A DNA stretch of 7,447 nt. Origin: Pseudomonadota bacterium. Its GTDB lineage: Bacteria > Pseudomonadota > Alphaproteobacteria > Rhizobiales > Hyphomicrobiaceae. The number at the start of each line of letters is the position of its first letter. Within the stretch, counting starts at the first letter, position 1. A program made the position numbers and the translations under genes. Below, piece by piece: positions 1 through 6,137 of the stretch. A model generated the notes under the pieces. That model was not told where the DNA came from, ran no database searches, and saw nothing but the letters and a program-made list of their open reading frames with translations. The stretch lies in contig JAEYYJ010000227.1 in assembly GCA_023430845.1 (NCBI GenBank), positions 1 to 7,447 on the forward strand, read 5' to 3'.

Positions 1-605
1 AACTTCACCGCGAGATAGCCGACGAAGCTCAACGCCGCGATCATGATCGTCATGAGCCAGATCTCGTAGGGATTGAGCGCGTCCCACGGATCGACAGTAC
101 GATTGGGCAGCAGCGGCAGAAGTACGAAGGTCATCGCCAGCAGCACGATCCCGGAGCGAAGCTCCTCGCGCGTCATTCGCTCGAGCCACTTATGAAGAAC
201 GGATTTCCAGGCCAGAAGAACGGCCGCGGCCACGCCACCCGCGGCCGCCGCCTCGATGGATCCCAGTACCGCGAGTGCGCCCAAAGCGAACGCCAGCATC
301 GCAGCGACAATGGTCGTGATGCCGAACGCTTCATCGCGTTCCATTTCGCGATAGCGGAACATCGCAAAGATCAGGGCGAACACCACGAATGCGGCGCCGA
401 GTGCGAAATCCCCCCCGCCCGGTCCAGCCGCCTGCCCGATCGCCCCCCAAACACCGCCCAGCAGCCCGCTGAGCGCGAACGTACGCAACCCGGCCGTGCG
501 ATCGCCTTCCTCCTCCTTGCGTTCGCGCCAACCCCGTTCGAGACCGATCAGAATTCCGACCGCCAATGCCACCGACAACCGCTGAAAGAGCTCAAAAGTA
601 TCCAT
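1..605 (-). CDS. MgtC/SapB-DUF4010 family inner-membrane protein (3' end beyond window)
   Basis: Multi-pass membrane protein of the MgtC/SapB plus DUF4010 architecture; its biochemical role is not established and cannot be read from the sequence. About 201 N-terminal residues are visible and the frame is still open at the left edge, so the C-terminus is missing. Residues 11-24 form a hydrophobic segment ending in GLERGW, followed by a charged loop and DRTAGLRTFALSGLLGG (35-51), the hallmark of the MgtC_SapB N-terminal domain. Further hydrophobic segments lie at about 66-83, 96-115, 118-133 and 151-167. PNRTVDPWDALNPYEIW (167-183) followed by another hydrophobic stretch matches the beginning of DUF4010. 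The ATG at 603-605 is preceded by GGAGG (616-620) running into more G residues, a good ribosome-binding site. It is transcribed divergently from panB. Classical MgtC is a short virulence protein; this longer type is a different branch, so a role in Mg homeostasis should not be assumed. Confidence 0.87.
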   Translation of the reverse strand, partial: MDTFELFQRLSVALAVGILIGLERGWRERKEEEGDRTAGLRTFALSGLLGGVWGAIGQAAGPGGGDFALGAAFVVFALIFAMFRYREMERDEAFGITTIVAAMLAFALGALAVLGSIEAAAAGGVAAAVLLAWKSVLHKWLERMTREELRSGIVLLAMTFVLLPLLPNRTVDPWDALNPYEIWLMTIMIAALSFVGYLAVK

Positions 606-669
606 TGCAAACCCCCCTCCGATGCAGCGCAACGTTCGAGGGCGGATTTCGTTTCCCAAGAGCCCGATG

Positions 670-688
670 GGCAAAATGCGCATTTGCC
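670..688. promoter_or_regulatory. Operator-like inverted repeat in the panB divergent promoter region
   Basis: GGCAAAATGCGCATTTGCC contains a perfect 12-bp palindrome, AAATGCGCATTT (674-685). GGC and GCC extend the arms outside it, with one unpaired A on the left. A dyad of this size is typical of a site for a dimeric repressor. Its right half overlaps the -35-like element of the candidate panB promoter, so a bound protein there would be expected to block panB. It also lies upstream of the minus-strand membrane-protein gene and could act on both. The binding protein is unknown; the operator role is inference from symmetry and position. Confidence 0.45.
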
Positions 689-712
689 ATGTGCTGAGCA
701 AGACTTGATATG
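684..712 (+). promoter_or_regulatory. Candidate sigma-70-type promoter for panB
   Basis: TTGCCA (684-689) matches five of six bases of the TTGACA -35 consensus. It is followed by exactly 17 bases and then GATATG (707-712), a weak -10 matching three of six. Alphaproteobacterial housekeeping promoters often have a good -35 and a poor -10. Transcription would begin near 719 and give a leader of roughly 90 bases before the panB ATG. The weak -10 keeps confidence low. Confidence 0.35.
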
Positions 713-810
713 CAGCCGCACGACCCGGCCGCCGGTTTCGACAACCACCCATATGAGCTAGAACGCGGTCAACACGCGACACAGGCCCGCCCAACAGATC
801 GAGAGCATCC

Positions 811-1641
811 ATGAGCGCAACGACCATCAGCAAAGCTTTGACGCCCCCCGACATCTCGCCCCGCAAGGGTGGCACGCCAATTGTTTGCCTGACGGCGTAC
901 ACGACGCCGGTGGCGCGCATCGTCGATCGACACTGCGATCTCATCCTCGTCGGCGACAGTGTCGGCATGGTGCTGCATGGCCTGCCATCGACGGTCGGCG
1001 TATCGCTCGACATGATGATCATGCACGGCCAAGCCGTAACGCGCGCGGCGCAACACGCACTCGTCGTCGTAGACTTACCGTTTGGTTCCTACGAGGCCAG
1101 TCCGGATCAAGCCTTCCGCAGCGCCGCCCGTGTCATGGCAGAGACCGGATGCGGTGCCGTGAAGCTCGAAGGCGGAGAGAGCATGGCGGAGACTATTCGC
1201 TTCCTCACGCGCCGCGGCATTCCGGTGATGGCTCACATCGGACTGACACCGCAAGCGGTCAACACCTTCGGCGGCTACAAGGTGCAAGGACGCGGCGACA
1301 GCGCCGATCGCATTCTCGACGATGCCAAAGCCGTTGCCGATGCCGGCGCCTTTTCCGTAGTACTCGAGAAGGTCACCGAGCCGCTTGCGCGCAAGATCAC
1401 CGAAACCGTCGCGATCCCGACCGTGGGCATTGGTGCGTCGGCCGCTTGTGACGGGCAGATTCTCGTCATCGAAGACGTGCTCGGCATCTTCACCGATTTC
1501 CGCCCGAAGTTCGTAAAGCGCTATGCCGAACTCGGGCGGGATATGGAGACCGCCATTTCGGCCTATGCTGCCGAGGTTCGGGACCGCCGCTTTCCGGGCC
1601 CCGAGCATGTCTTTGGCGACACGGCAAAGCCACGGACCTGA
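811..1641 (+). CDS. panB: 3-methyl-2-oxobutanoate hydroxymethyltransferase (ketopantoate hydroxymethyltransferase)
   Basis: PanB transfers a hydroxymethyl group from 5,10-methylenetetrahydrofolate to 2-oxoisovalerate to make ketopantoate, the first committed step to pantothenate and coenzyme A; it is cytoplasmic and Mg-dependent. The 276-residue product is close to the usual family length of about 264-280. Visible signatures are LVGDSVGMV (47-54) with metal ligand D49, DLPF with D88, VKLEGG with E120, the family block [11 protein letters not shown] (153-163), and LEKV with E186 at the position of the catalytic glutamate. All expected active-site acids are therefore present. The ATG at 811 follows a weak GAGAG site with 5-base spacing, and the N-terminus aligns with the family without excess. 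No panC or panE is visible beside it; the next gene is a co-directional aldo/keto reductase 70 bases downstream. Regulation is possibly through the palindrome at 670-688. Confidence 0.97.
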   Translation: MSATTISKALTPPDISPRKGGTPIVCLTAYTTPVARIVDRHCDLILVGDSVGMVLHGLPSTVGVSLDMMIMHGQAVTRAAQHALVVVDLPFGSYEASPDQAFRSAARVMAETGCGAVKLEGGESMAETIRFLTRRGIPVMAHIGLTPQAVNTFGGYKVQGRGDSADRILDDAKAVADAGAFSVVLEKVTEPLARKITETVAIPTVGIGASAACDGQILVIEDVLGIFTDFRPKFVKRYAELGRDMETAISAYAAEVRDRRFPGPEHVFGDTAKPRT

Positions 1642-1711
1642 AGCGCGCTTGCGCCACGAGGCCGGCGTCGCCATGATCCGGCATTGGGAACTAGTTCAGC
1701 AGGAGAGATCC

Positions 1712-2731
1712 ATGGCCGCCATGCGCTATCGCACGCTCGGACGCAGCGGACTCAAGGTCTCCGAGCTCTGCCTCGGCACGATGATGTTCGGAGGCCCGAC
1801 CGATCAGGCCGAAGCCCAGCGCATCGCCGACCACGCCGCCGATCTCGGCGTCAACTTCATCGACACGGCGAACGTCTACGAGCAGGGCCGCTCGGAGGAA
1901 GTCACGGGTCGCGTCATCAAAGCACGACGCAGTCACTGGATTTTGGCGAGCAAGCTCGCGCAGCCGACCGGCCCCGGACCGAATGAGCGTGGGCTCTCAC
2001 GCCGCCATATGATCGAAGCCGTCGATGCCTCGCTCAAGCGTCTCGGCACGGATCACATCGACATCGAGTACATTCATCGCGTCGATCCGAGCGTGCCATG
2101 GGAGAGTGTGGCGGACACGTTCGGTGAACTCATCCGCTCGGGCAAACTCCGCTACTGGGGCCTTTCCAATGTGCGCGCATGGCACATTCCGGCGATCGAC
2201 ACGGCGTGCCGCACGGTCGGCGCACCGGCGCCGATCGTTCTCCAGCCCTACTACAACATCATGAACCGTATGCCGGAGGTGGAAGTATTGCCGGCAGCCC
2301 GCGCGTACGGCCTCGGCGTCGCCTCCTACAGTCCCATCGCGCGTGGCGTGCTCTCCGGCAAATATCAGCCGGGCAGCAATGCGCCACCCGACACGCGCGC
2401 AGGCCGCAACGACAAGCGCATGATGGAAACCGAATGGCGGCCTGAGTCGCTCGCCATTGCCGCGAAGCTGAAGGCCCATTGCGATTCGAAGGGCGTCAGC
2501 CTCGTGCATTTCGCGGTGGCATGGGTGCTGAACAACACCACGATCTCATCGGTGATCGCGGGCCCGCGCACCTTCGAGCAGTGGTCCAACTATCCCGCCG
2601 CGCTCGACTACGTATGGACGAAAGAGGACGAAGCACTGGTCGACAGCCTCGTAAGCCCGGGACACCCGTCGTCGCCCGGCTACACCGATCCCGGTTATCC
2701 GATCGAGGGACGCTTCGCGAAGGTCGTGTAG
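1712..2731 (+). CDS. Aldo/keto reductase family oxidoreductase
   Basis: NAD(P)H-dependent TIM-barrel oxidoreductase of the aldo/keto reductase superfamily, expected to be cytoplasmic and to reduce a carbonyl group; the substrate is unknown. The full catalytic tetrad is visible: D51 and Y56 in DTANVY, K81 in ASKLAQ, and H122 in YIHRVDP. Further family blocks are GKLRYWGLSN (144-153), LQPYYN (177-182), SPIARGVLSGKY (207-218) and the C-terminal cofactor-binding region with GPR (284-286). The 339-residue length is typical. The frame stays open upstream to 1523, but that extension overlaps panB in another frame. The ATG at 1712 has AGGAGAG directly upstream at 5-6 bases and begins the family-typical MRYRTLGRSGLKVS, so it is chosen; ATG 1721 is an alternative. 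It may be co-transcribed with panB. A role in reducing ketopantoate or pantoyl lactone is conceivable from context but not shown. It converges on the next gene with no intervening base. Confidence 0.93.
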   Translation: MAAMRYRTLGRSGLKVSELCLGTMMFGGPTDQAEAQRIADHAADLGVNFIDTANVYEQGRSEEVTGRVIKARRSHWILASKLAQPTGPGPNERGLSRRHMIEAVDASLKRLGTDHIDIEYIHRVDPSVPWESVADTFGELIRSGKLRYWGLSNVRAWHIPAIDTACRTVGAPAPIVLQPYYNIMNRMPEVEVLPAARAYGLGVASYSPIARGVLSGKYQPGSNAPPDTRAGRNDKRMMETEWRPESLAIAAKLKAHCDSKGVSLVHFAVAWVLNNTTISSVIAGPRTFEQWSNYPAALDYVWTKEDEALVDSLVSPGHPSSPGYTDPGYPIEGRFAKVV

Positions 2732-3706
2732 CTATCGCACCAGCCGTGCCGTCGACCTGAGGATGTCGGCCGCCTCTTCGATCATGCGCGACACGATCGT
2801 CTCCGCTGGCTCGACGCGATCGATGAGGCCGAGCGCTTCGCCAGCAATGATCGGCGCTTGGGTTGCATCACCCGAAGCGATCGCGGCATGAACACGTTGC
2901 GTCTCGGGAGGACGATTGTCCCGAAGCTCATTCTCCTTGCCGTGCCAGCGGTCGGTGAATGCATTGCGCACGACCCGAATGTCGAAGCGATCCGGCCAGT
3001 ACCGCTCGCGGACGATATCGGTCGTCGAGGTGCGCAACGTATCATCGCCAGTCGCCTGCACACCCGCCGCCTGGACGTTCGGATGCACCAGAGCTTCGGC
3101 AGCGGCCCAGAATCGCGTACCCACCACGACGCCGTCCGCGCCGAGCGTGAGCGCGGCGGCTACACCGCGCCCATCGGCAATACCGCCGGCGGCACAGAGC
3201 AGTGTCTCGGGCGCTTCCCGCGCAAGAAGATCGGCGATCTCCGGTACGATGGTCATGGTGGCGCGCCGCGCACCGTGCCCGCCGGCTTCGGTGCCCTGCG
3301 CGACCACGATGTCGGCGCCCGCTTCCAGAGCTTCAAGGCAGTCGTTGCGTGATTGAACCTGGCAGATCAGCAGCGCTCCGGATGCCTTGATCGAGGGCGC
3401 GAAGGGGCGCGGATCACCGAACGAAAGAAACATGGCAGCGGGCTTGTGTGCCAGCATGGTGTTGAGAAGTTGCGGCGCCTGGGCGAGAGACCACGTTATG
3501 AAACCACCGCCGACACGCGTATTGCCTGCCTCGCGAAACTGCTGCTCGATCCAATCGGCGTCGCCGTAGCCGCCGCCGATGAGGCCCAGTCCGCCTGCGT
3601 TCGTGACAGCGCGGGCGAGCGCCCCTCCTGAGGCTGTCCCCATGGGGGCCAGTATGATCGGATGCCTGATACCGAGCGCCCGTGTCAGTCGCGTCTCAAT
3701 GCGCAT
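2732..3706 (-). CDS. Nitronate monooxygenase-like FMN-dependent flavoprotein (2-nitropropane dioxygenase family)
   Basis: TIM-barrel flavoprotein of the nitronate monooxygenase family, which oxidises toxic alkyl nitronates using FMN and O2; many members have unknown physiological substrates. Numbered from the start chosen here (324 residues), visible blocks are PIILAPMG (16-23), the glycine-rich AVTNAGGLGLIGGG (33-46), VAQGTEAGGHG (135-145) with H144 at the position of the family's catalytic histidine, and AAGGIADGRGVAAALTLGADGVVVGTRF (172-199, the FMN phosphate-binding region). The frame has ATGs at 3712 and 3706. GGAGG at 3714-3718 is 1 base from the first and 7 from the second, so 3706 is preferred. 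It lies 29 bases downstream of the crotonase gene on the same strand and is probably co-transcribed with it. FabK-type enoyl-ACP reductases share this fold, but the TEAGGH block and overall order favour NMO. Its stop codon abuts the stop of the aldo/keto reductase. Confidence 0.87.
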   Translation of the reverse strand: MRIETRLTRALGIRHPIILAPMGTASGGALARAVTNAGGLGLIGGGYGDADWIEQQFREAGNTRVGGGFITWSLAQAPQLLNTMLAHKPAAMFLSFGDPRPFAPSIKASGALLICQVQSRNDCLEALEAGADIVVAQGTEAGGHGARRATMTIVPEIADLLAREAPETLLCAAGGIADGRGVAAALTLGADGVVVGTRFWAAAEALVHPNVQAAGVQATGDDTLRTSTTDIVRERYWPDRFDIRVVRNAFTDRWHGKENELRDNRPPETQRVHAAIASGDATQAPIIAGEALGLIDRVEPAETIVSRMIEEAADILRSTARLVR

Positions 3707-3713
3707 CCACATG

Positions 3714-3718
3714 CCTCC
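3714..3718 (-). promoter_or_regulatory. Ribosome-binding site that decides the NMO-like start
   Basis: Read on the minus strand this is GGAGG. It sits 1 base before the ATG at 3710-3712, too close for initiation, and 7 bases before the in-frame ATG at 3704-3706, an ideal distance. The start is therefore placed at 3706, removing the first two residues (Met-Trp) of the longer reading. Confidence 0.6.
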
Positions 3719-3735
3719 AGTCCGCTCCGCGGTGC

Positions 3736-4530
3736 CTAGCGCCCCTTGAAGACCGGACGTCGCTTCTCCATGAACGCGCGGCGGCCCTCGATATAGTCTT
3801 CGCTCGCAAAGCAGGCATCGATCGCAGCATTCAGCGTCGCGATATCCCGCTTGTCCTGATCCTGCGTCGCCGCATGGATCGCGAGCTTCGCGGCCTTGAC
3901 GGTCAGCGGTGCGTTGTCGGCGATCGTGGCGGCGTATTTTCTGACGTAGGTTTCGAGCTCTTCGGCCTGCACGACTCGATTGACGAGGCCCATGATGCGC
4001 GCGTCATCGGCCGTGAAGCGGTTCGCCGTGAAAAAGATCTCCTTGGCGAAGGCCGGCCCCACGATATCGACGAGCTTCTTGATGCCCGAGGCGCGATAGC
4101 CGAGCCCGAGCCGCGCAGCCGGCACGGCGAAGAAGCTGTCGTGCCCACAGATGCGGATATCGGTATTGAGCGCGATGGCGACGCCGCCGCCGACGCATAG
4201 CCCGCGTATCATCGCGATCGTCGGCTTGCTGGTGTTGGTGATCGCAAGCTGCGCCGTCTCGCCGGCCTTGTCGTAGACCTTGATCGTCTCCTCGCGATCG
4301 CGCTTCTTGTCGAACTCGGAGATATCGGCGCCCGAGACGAAGGCCTTGTCCCCGGCCCCCGTCAGAACGATCACGCGCACGGCGGGATCGGCCTCGAAGT
4401 CGGCGATGATCTTCGGGATCGCCACCCACATCTCATAGGATACGGCGTTGCGCTTTTCCGGCTGATTGAAGGTCATCCAGCCGATGCCACCCTCCTTGCG
4501 GGCGAGCATCTTGGTCGTGCCGAGGTCCAT
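3736..4530 (-). CDS. Enoyl-CoA hydratase/isomerase (crotonase superfamily) lacking the first catalytic glutamate
   Basis: Acyl-CoA-binding enzyme of the crotonase fold, 264 residues, the usual length. The oxyanion-hole region is intact: KAFVSGADI (62-70), and IRGLCVGGGVAIAL (108-121) with GGG at 114-116. Hydratases of this family normally use two glutamates. The second is present as E164 in AKEIFFTANRF. The first normally occurs as PE in a block like FGxPExxLGL; here the block reads VPAARLGLGY, with A138 in its place. The protein may therefore be an isomerase, a hydrolase or a hydratase with altered chemistry, and a specific name such as FadB, PaaF or CaiD is not justified. The ATG at 4528-4530 follows GGAG (4541-4544) with about 10 bases of spacing. 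It is the first gene of a probable two-gene unit with the NMO-like gene 29 bases downstream. A role in fatty-acid or branched-chain acyl-CoA metabolism is inference. Confidence 0.92.
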   Translation of the reverse strand: MDLGTTKMLARKEGGIGWMTFNQPEKRNAVSYEMWVAIPKIIADFEADPAVRVIVLTGAGDKAFVSGADISEFDKKRDREETIKVYDKAGETAQLAITNTSKPTIAMIRGLCVGGGVAIALNTDIRICGHDSFFAVPAARLGLGYRASGIKKLVDIVGPAFAKEIFFTANRFTADDARIMGLVNRVVQAEELETYVRKYAATIADNAPLTVKAAKLAIHAATQDQDKRDIATLNAAIDACFASEDYIEGRRAFMEKRRPVFKGR

Positions 4531-4628
4531 GGGGATTTTTCTCCAAGTGCGCCGGAAATAATAGCGCGGGCGGCGGCGGGCGCGGACCTGCTCGAATAAA
4601 ATCAGGCACCGCTTTCACTCGCGCGGAG

Positions 4629-4662
4629 ACTATATCCTTCAACAAGCCGTTTACATTGGCAA
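4629..4662 (-). promoter_or_regulatory. Possible promoter for the crotonase-NMO pair
   Basis: On the minus strand TATAGT (4634-4629) matches five of six bases of the -10 consensus. TTGCCA (4662-4657) matches five of six of the -35 consensus, but the two are 22 bases apart, longer than the usual 16-18, so they may not work together. A start near 4622 would give a leader of about 90 bases. It is offered as the best candidate, not a firm call. Confidence 0.25.
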
Positions 4663-4685
4663 TGACGCGTTGGCATGGCAGCACG

Positions 4686-4716
4686 CCCCGATCGGGGGGC
4701 TCCTGGCCCGGCCGGG
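4686..4716. repeat. Two adjacent perfect palindromes upstream of the crotonase gene
   Basis: CCCCGATCGGGG (4686-4697) is a perfect 12-bp palindrome and CCCGGCCGGG (4707-4716) a perfect 10-bp palindrome, separated by 9 bases; their centres are about 20 bases apart, near two helical turns. They lie upstream of the candidate crotonase promoter. They could be protein-binding sites or parts of an RNA structure after sucC. GC-rich DNA makes such palindromes easier to obtain by chance, so a function is inference. Confidence 0.4.
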
Positions 4717-4757
4717 TACGCAAAATTCCGAGGTGCTTGAATTATCACTGCATTTGC

Positions 4758-4790
4758 GGCGGCCGTGCCCGCTCTCGGACGACAGCCGCC
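4758..4790 (-). terminator. Weak terminator-like inverted repeat downstream of sucC
   Basis: About 20 bases after the sucC stop, GGCGGC (4790-4785) can pair with GCCGCC (4763-4758) around a 21-base loop containing further GC-rich bases. No run of T residues follows, so this is not a classical intrinsic terminator. It may stabilise the 3' end of the sucC message or be chance in GC-rich DNA. Confidence 0.25.
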
Positions 4791-4811
4791 ACAAATTTTC
4801 CCGCTATCCGG

Positions 4812-6011
4812 TCAGCCGGCCGCGCGCACGGCGTCCGTGATCTTCTTTGCGGCGTCGGCGAGATTGTCCGCACTCAGGATCTGGAGGCCAGACTCGGCCA
4901 TGATCTTCTTGCCGAGCTCAACATTCGTGCCTTCGAGCCGGACCACCAGCGGCACTGTCACGCCAAGCTCGCGAGCCGCCGCAACAACGCCTTCGGCGAT
5001 AATATCGCAGCGCATGATGCCGCCGAAGATATTGACCAGAATACCTTTGACGCTCGGATCGTTGAGGATGATCTTGAAGGCGGCTGTGACCTTCTCCTTC
5101 GACGCCGAACCGCCGACATCCAGGAAGTTCGCCGGCTCCATGCCGTGCAGTTTGATGATGTCCATGGTTGCCATGGCAAGCCCGGCGCCATTCACGAGAC
5201 AACCGATCTGGCCGTCGAGCTTGACGTAGGAAAGGTCGTACTTCGACGCCTCGACCTCGGAAGGATCTTCCTCTGCGAGATCACGCATGGCGACGACCTC
5301 TTTCTGGCGGAAGAGGGCGTTCGAGTCGAAGTTCATCTTGCCGTCGAGCGCCAGAAGATTTCCATCCTTGGTCACGACAAGGGGATTGATCTCGAGCAGC
5401 GCCATGTCCTTCTCGACGACCATCCGGTAGAGATCGCCGATGAGCTTGACGCACTGCTTCACCTGATCGCCTTCGAGCCCAAGCGCGAAGGCCACCTTGC
5501 GGCCGTGATAGGGGAAATAGCCTGATGCCGGGTCGATCGAGAACGTCAGGATCTTCTCGGGCGTGTCGTGGGCGACCTGCTCGATATCCATGCCGCCTTC
5601 GGTCGACACGATGAACGCGACACGGCTCGTCTCGCGATCGACCAGCGCCGAGAGATAAAGCTCGCGCGCGATCGCCGATCCGTCCTCGATATAGAGGCGC
5701 TGGACCTTGCGGCCCTCGGAACCTGTCTGCACGGTGACGAGCGTGTTGCCGAGCATCTGACCGGCAAAGGCCTCGACTTCCTCGACGGATTTCGCAAGCC
5801 GCACGCCGCCGCCGCTGCCGGCTGCCGATTCCTTGAACTTGCCCTTGCCGCGTCCGCCTGCATGGATCTGGGATTTGACCACCCACACCGGCCCGGGAAG
5901 CTTCTTTGCCGCCTCGACAGCCTCCGCGACCGTGAATGCGGGGTAGCCCACGCCCGTCGGCACGCCATACTGCCGATAGAGCTCCTTGGCTTGGTACTCG
6001 TGGATGTTCAT
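4812..6011 (-). CDS. sucC: Succinyl-CoA synthetase (ADP-forming) beta subunit
   Basis: SucC forms the nucleotide- and part of the CoA-side machinery of succinyl-CoA synthetase, which with SucD (alpha subunit, carrying the phosphohistidine) converts succinyl-CoA and ADP to succinate and ATP in the TCA cycle. The 399-residue product is full length for alphaproteobacterial SucC. The N-terminal ATP-grasp part starts [11 protein letters not shown] and has K46 in [15 protein letters not shown] (43-57); EINP (207-210) supplies N209 and ALDGKM (221-226) supplies D223, the Mg ligands of the family. The C-terminal ligase domain shows [31 protein letters not shown] (271-301) and [10 protein letters not shown] (327-336), the phosphate-binding region. 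The start is fixed by family alignment; the upstream GGGGA is only a weak ribosome-binding site. Malate thiokinase MtkA is a close relative, but [12 protein letters not shown] and [11 protein letters not shown] favour SucC. Unusually, neither mdh upstream nor sucD downstream is present. Confidence 0.97.
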   Translation of the reverse strand: MNIHEYQAKELYRQYGVPTGVGYPAFTVAEAVEAAKKLPGPVWVVKSQIHAGGRGKGKFKESAAGSGGGVRLAKSVEEVEAFAGQMLGNTLVTVQTGSEGRKVQRLYIEDGSAIARELYLSALVDRETSRVAFIVSTEGGMDIEQVAHDTPEKILTFSIDPASGYFPYHGRKVAFALGLEGDQVKQCVKLIGDLYRMVVEKDMALLEINPLVVTKDGNLLALDGKMNFDSNALFRQKEVVAMRDLAEEDPSEVEASKYDLSYVKLDGQIGCLVNGAGLAMATMDIIKLHGMEPANFLDVGGSASKEKVTAAFKIILNDPSVKGILVNIFGGIMRCDIIAEGVVAAARELGVTVPLVVRLEGTNVELGKKIMAESGLQILSADNLADAAKKITDAVRAAG

Positions 6012-6137
6012 GGCATCGTGTCCCCGTGGTGGCGTCGGCTGCTCGTTCCTTTAGCCCGTCTCCGGCCCACAAGAAAGGGCGGCTTTCGTACAAATCGCGC
6101 CAGGCGCCCCTCATAAACTCATGGGAGGTCTCGAGTA
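6012..6137. other. Divergent intergenic region between sucC and the NTF2-like gene
   Basis: These 126 bases separate two divergent start codons and must hold both promoters unless they are internal to genes. No convincing -35/-10 pair was found for either direction; CATAAA near 6111-6117 is -10-like for the plus-strand gene but lacks a well-spaced partner. A dyad GCGCCAGGCGC (6097-6107), 5-bp arms around a single A, lies just upstream and could be an operator. GGGAGG (6123-6128) is the ribosome-binding site of the NTF2-like gene. Confidence 0.5.

Larger units (their letters stand above)
606..810. other. Divergent intergenic region between the MgtC/DUF4010 gene and panB
   Basis: This 205-base gap lies between two start codons facing away from each other, so it must carry both promoters unless transcription enters from elsewhere. 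I see a ribosome-binding site for the minus-strand gene (616-620), a 12-bp perfect palindrome with extended arms (670-688), a candidate plus-strand promoter (684-712) and a weak GAGAG ribosome-binding site (801-805) for panB. Short reading frames crossing the gap have no recognisable protein content. No riboswitch or RNA gene was recognised. Confidence 0.7.
4531..4811. other. 281-base intergenic region between sucC and the crotonase gene
   Basis: Both flanking genes are on the minus strand, so this gap follows sucC and leads into the crotonase gene. Reading in that direction it holds a GC-rich inverted repeat without a T-run (4790-4758), two perfect palindromes (4716-4707 and 4697-4686), three copies of TGCCA (4680-4657), a TATAGT -10-like hexamer (4634-4629) and the crotonase ribosome-binding site (4544-4541). 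No protein-coding content was recognised; short frames across it lack family features and run into the annotated genes in the wrong frame. Confidence 0.65.

Noticed and set aside
192..761. Plus-strand frame of 189 codons at the left edge
   Set aside because: Antisense to the MgtC/DUF4010 membrane protein, whose frame carries clear family motifs and a ribosome-binding site.
1523..1711. Upstream extension of the aldo/keto reductase
   Set aside because: It overlaps the end of panB in another frame and has no homology to the family; the ATG at 1712 has its own AGGAGAG site and a family-typical N-terminus.
4656..5525. Long plus-strand open frame (289 codons) antisense to sucC
   Set aside because: It lies mostly opposite sucC, whose frame is unmistakable; its translation has no family motif and reflects high-GC codon bias.
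4812..6011. Malate thiokinase MtkA instead of SucC
   Set aside because: The sequence blocks around the ATP-grasp loop and C-terminal domain match alphaproteobacterial SucC, and no serine-cycle genes are nearby.
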